A DNA stretch of 64,000 nucleotides from Lachnospiraceae bacterium (GTDB taxonomy: Bacteria; Bacillota; Clostridia; Lachnospirales; Lachnospiraceae), in NCBI GenBank assembly GCA_900753305.1, contig CAADYR010000035.1:22861-86860 (forward strand). Reading direction: 5' to 3'. The translations under genes and the position numbers were made by a program. This document shows, piece by piece, positions 61,882 to 64,000 of this stretch. Each line of letters starts with the position of its first letter. Within the stretch, counting starts at the first letter, position 1. Under the pieces are notes generated by a model. It saw only the letters and a list, made by a program, of their open reading frames with translations, did not search any database and was not told the origin of the DNA.

Positions 61882-63885
61882 TCAAATCTCTCCAACCAGA
61901 TATTCCTGTCTGCCATCTCTCAAGAATACGGGCAATGTGTCAATAGGCGCATCACAGTACAGCTTCTGACCTCCGGCATAGGATTTACCGTCTCTGGCAC
62001 TGATCCACTGCGCACCCTCCGGCAGATAGACTTCCCTGCCTTTTGCTCCTTCATGGCATACAGGGGCTACCAGAATATCGGCTCCATACAGGTACTCATC
62101 TGTAACATCCCAACATGCCTTGTCCTGTGGAAATTCATAGAAAAGGGCACGAATAACCGGGCTGCCATTCTCATGGGCTTCTTTCATAAGCTCTCTGGTG
62201 TAGTCACGCATCTTTTCCCTGATAAAAATGAACTTCTTCATGATCTCATAGTTCTCTTCACCATAGCTCCATATCTCATTGTCTGCACCAGTCCATTCTC
62301 TGACTTCTCCTGCCTTGTTGATGATCTGCTGCCCCGGCTGTCTGCATCCATGAATTCTCATAACAGGACAGAACGTTCCGAACTGGAACCATCTGATCAG
62401 CAATTCCTTAAACTCTGGCTTATCTACCCAGCCGCCGTGGAACCCACCAATATCCGTGGTCCACCAGGGAATACCTGACAATCCCATATGGATTCCCGCA
62501 CAGATCTGCTTACGGAAATCCTCATAGTTCGACATAATATCTCCTGACCATACAAGTGCTCCATACTTCTGGCTTCCTGCCCAGGCACAGCGAATCAGGT
62601 TCACGATGTCCTTTTGTCCATTGGACTGCTGTCCTTCATAGAAAAGTCTCGCATACTCCCTTGGATAAATGTTTCCCACTTTTTCTACAGGGCCTGCATA
62701 ATAGCGATACGTCTGATACTCATAAGTGCCAAACTCCGGCTCTGCCTCATCCAGCCAGAAAGTGTTGATTCCAAGGTCAGCATAATTCTTCTTGCATTTA
62801 TCCCAGACATACTCTCTTGTCCTTGGGTTTGTCGCATCCATAAAGACATTATTGCCATGGAATACCATCTGCACATCAATACCTGAATTGCTCTTCACCA
62901 GCAGTCCCTGCTGCTTCATCTCCTCATAATTCTCACTGCGCCAGTCAATCTGCGGCCAGATAGATACCATTGTCTCTATTCCCATCTCATGAAGCTTTGC
63001 TACCATTTCACCGGGATTGGGGAAATATTCTTCATCAAAACGATAATCGCCACATCTTGGCCAGTGATAATAGTCAATGACGATCACATCAACTGGAATG
63101 TTTCTCTTCTTATACTCACTTGCGATATCAAGCACCTGCTGCTCATTATAATAACGAAGCTTGCACTGCCAGAAGCCAAGACCATATTCAGGCATCATAG
63201 GCACCTTGCCGGTAACTTCTGCATAATTCTTCTCGATATCACCTGGGCGCTCCCCTGCTGTGATCCAGTAATCCAGCTGGTCAGTAGACCACGCTTCCCA
63301 TTCTGTTGTATTTGTACCGAAATGTACTTCGCCTACTGCCGGATTGTTCCACAGAAATCCGTAGCCCAGACTGGACACATAGAAAGGAACGCTCGCCTGG
63401 GAATTACGGTGTGCCAGTTCCAGATTACAGCCCTTTAGATTCATTCTCTCCTGCTGGTACTGCCCCATTCCATACAGCTTCTCCTTGTCATTGGACTGGA
63501 ATGAAGCCTTCAGGTAGAAGCTGCCGCCTGCCAAGGACCTGAAATATCTCGCTTTCAGGCACAATGCACCACCGTTTGGAATCTCCTGCAAAAGGACTTC
63601 ACCTTTTTCATTATAAAAGGTAATCTGAAGCGCATTGCCCCAGCCCTGTCTGTACAAAACTGCCCTGATCCTGCCATTGGTAATCTCGGCGCTGTCCTCT
63701 CCCTGAATGGAAATCACAGCATCATGAACTGCCACTTCTTCTGTCAGGGCGCTGCACTCCTCACTGATCTCACCAAGCACTCTGCTGCGGACACGCAGGC
63801 TGTCCTGTCCCCATGCCTCGACCTGCACAGTCTCTCCATTGTAGCGAAAGATCAGCTTACCATCACGTTCTTCAAAATACTGCAT
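61882..63885 (-). CDS. GH31 family alpha-glycosidase (alpha-xylosidase/alpha-glucosidase)
   Basis: About 667 residues. N-terminal beta-sandwich, then the GH31 barrel with the nucleophile D379 in FWLDEAEPE and probable acid/base D449 in LVWSGDIMSNYEDF, followed by a C-terminal beta-domain. The ATG at 63885 is chosen because AGGAGG lies before it; the longer frame has no site. The sequence around the nucleophile (WLDEAEPE) is closer to alpha-xylosidase-type members than to maltase types, but substrate cannot be fixed. No signal peptide, so cytoplasmic. A GGCGTTT palindrome lies upstream. Confidence 0.92.
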   Translation of the reverse strand: MQYFEERDGKLIFRYNGETVQVEAWGQDSLRVRSRVLGEISEECSALTEEVAVHDAVISIQGEDSAEITNGRIRAVLYRQGWGNALQITFYNEKGEVLLQEIPNGGALCLKARYFRSLAGGSFYLKASFQSNDKEKLYGMGQYQQERMNLKGCNLELAHRNSQASVPFYVSSLGYGFLWNNPAVGEVHFGTNTTEWEAWSTDQLDYWITAGERPGDIEKNYAEVTGKVPMMPEYGLGFWQCKLRYYNEQQVLDIASEYKKRNIPVDVIVIDYYHWPRCGDYRFDEEYFPNPGEMVAKLHEMGIETMVSIWPQIDWRSENYEEMKQQGLLVKSNSGIDVQMVFHGNNVFMDATNPRTREYVWDKCKKNYADLGINTFWLDEAEPEFGTYEYQTYRYYAGPVEKVGNIYPREYARLFYEGQQSNGQKDIVNLIRCAWAGSQKYGALVWSGDIMSNYEDFRKQICAGIHMGLSGIPWWTTDIGGFHGGWVDKPEFKELLIRWFQFGTFCPVMRIHGCRQPGQQIINKAGEVREWTGADNEIWSYGEENYEIMKKFIFIREKMRDYTRELMKEAHENGSPVIRALFYEFPQDKACWDVTDEYLYGADILVAPVCHEGAKGREVYLPEGAQWISARDGKSYAGGQKLYCDAPIDTLPVFLRDGRQEYLVGEI

Positions 63886-63917
63886 TTTGAATCCTCCTTT
63901 TACGCCTTTCTTATATA

Positions 63918-63934
63918 GGCGTTTGCGAAACGCC
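63918..63934. promoter_or_regulatory. Palindrome upstream of the GH31 gene
   Basis: GGCGTTT-GCG-AAACGCC is a perfect 7-base inverted repeat about 33 bases before the start codon. It may be a repressor operator for the glycosidase gene or a leader hairpin; a sugar-responsive regulator would be the natural partner but is not in the window. Confidence 0.45.
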
Positions 63935-64000
63935 AAACACCGCATAAATACGGTATTTTTTGTTGTTAAAATAAAATATCTCCTCAAGGTTTATGGTAAA

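Overview
The window looks like chromosomal DNA of a low-GC Gram-positive anaerobe, most likely a Lachnospiraceae member (Blautia/Roseburia-type). This is inferred from AGGAGG-type ribosome sites, a Spo0A-like effector, a Csp-type S8 protease prodomain remnant, ECF/EcfT-type transporter relics, an LTA-synthase/YfhO pair, and many paired ABC exporters and hybrid kinases. No phage, insertion sequence, rRNA or CRISPR array was seen.

Left part (1-13 kb): about 0.9 kb without ORFs, dominated by long imperfect hairpins, is followed by a metal-efflux operon (HMA protein, Zn/Cd-type P-ATPase, ArsR sensor) with a visible promoter and operator. Next come an EcfT relic, a ZIP transporter with a DtxR-like palindrome, and a MocR-regulated heterodimeric ABC exporter in which both subunits are broken by internal deletions. 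After a divergent SDR/NTF2-like pair there is a truncated S8-protease prodomain and araA.

Signalling block (13-20 kb): a hybrid histidine kinase, a diguanylate cyclase and a LytTR response regulator form one operon. A second LytTR regulator with a degenerate receiver lies downstream, with its own promoter and a pair of direct repeats just upstream of the -35. An AraC regulator and a small sigma4/alpha-CTD-like protein follow.

Middle (20-47 kb): LTA-synthase-like and YfhO genes, the deoB-udp nucleoside operon with a GntR regulator and palindromic operator, rqcH, glgA, a receiver-less Spo0A-like protein, an MCP plus GGDEF pair, tRNA-Val and tRNA-Met, a MarR-regulated heterodimeric ABC exporter, a MATE pump, a second MCP, a FliB-like protein, argS and queH.

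Right part (47-64 kb): a hybrid kinase paired with a secreted solute-binding protein that carries an apparent 5'-nucleotidase-C-like tail and whose best start codon is ACG; a GNAT enzyme; MarR and YczE remnants; hipBA with twin operators; bioB with a BirA box; an ECF sigma/anti-sigma pair; a PNPOx-like protein; sfsA; a cluster of gene fragments (flavodoxin, SDR, LysR, aldo-keto reductase, AEC transporter); a TetR/methyltransferase pair with two copies of one operator; and a GH31 glycosidase.

A recurring theme is gene decay by internal deletion. At least ten genes are truncated or have lost internal segments while their neighbours are intact, which points to ongoing reductive evolution or, less likely, to assembly error. 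All functions are inferred from reading the translated sequence; no database search was possible.
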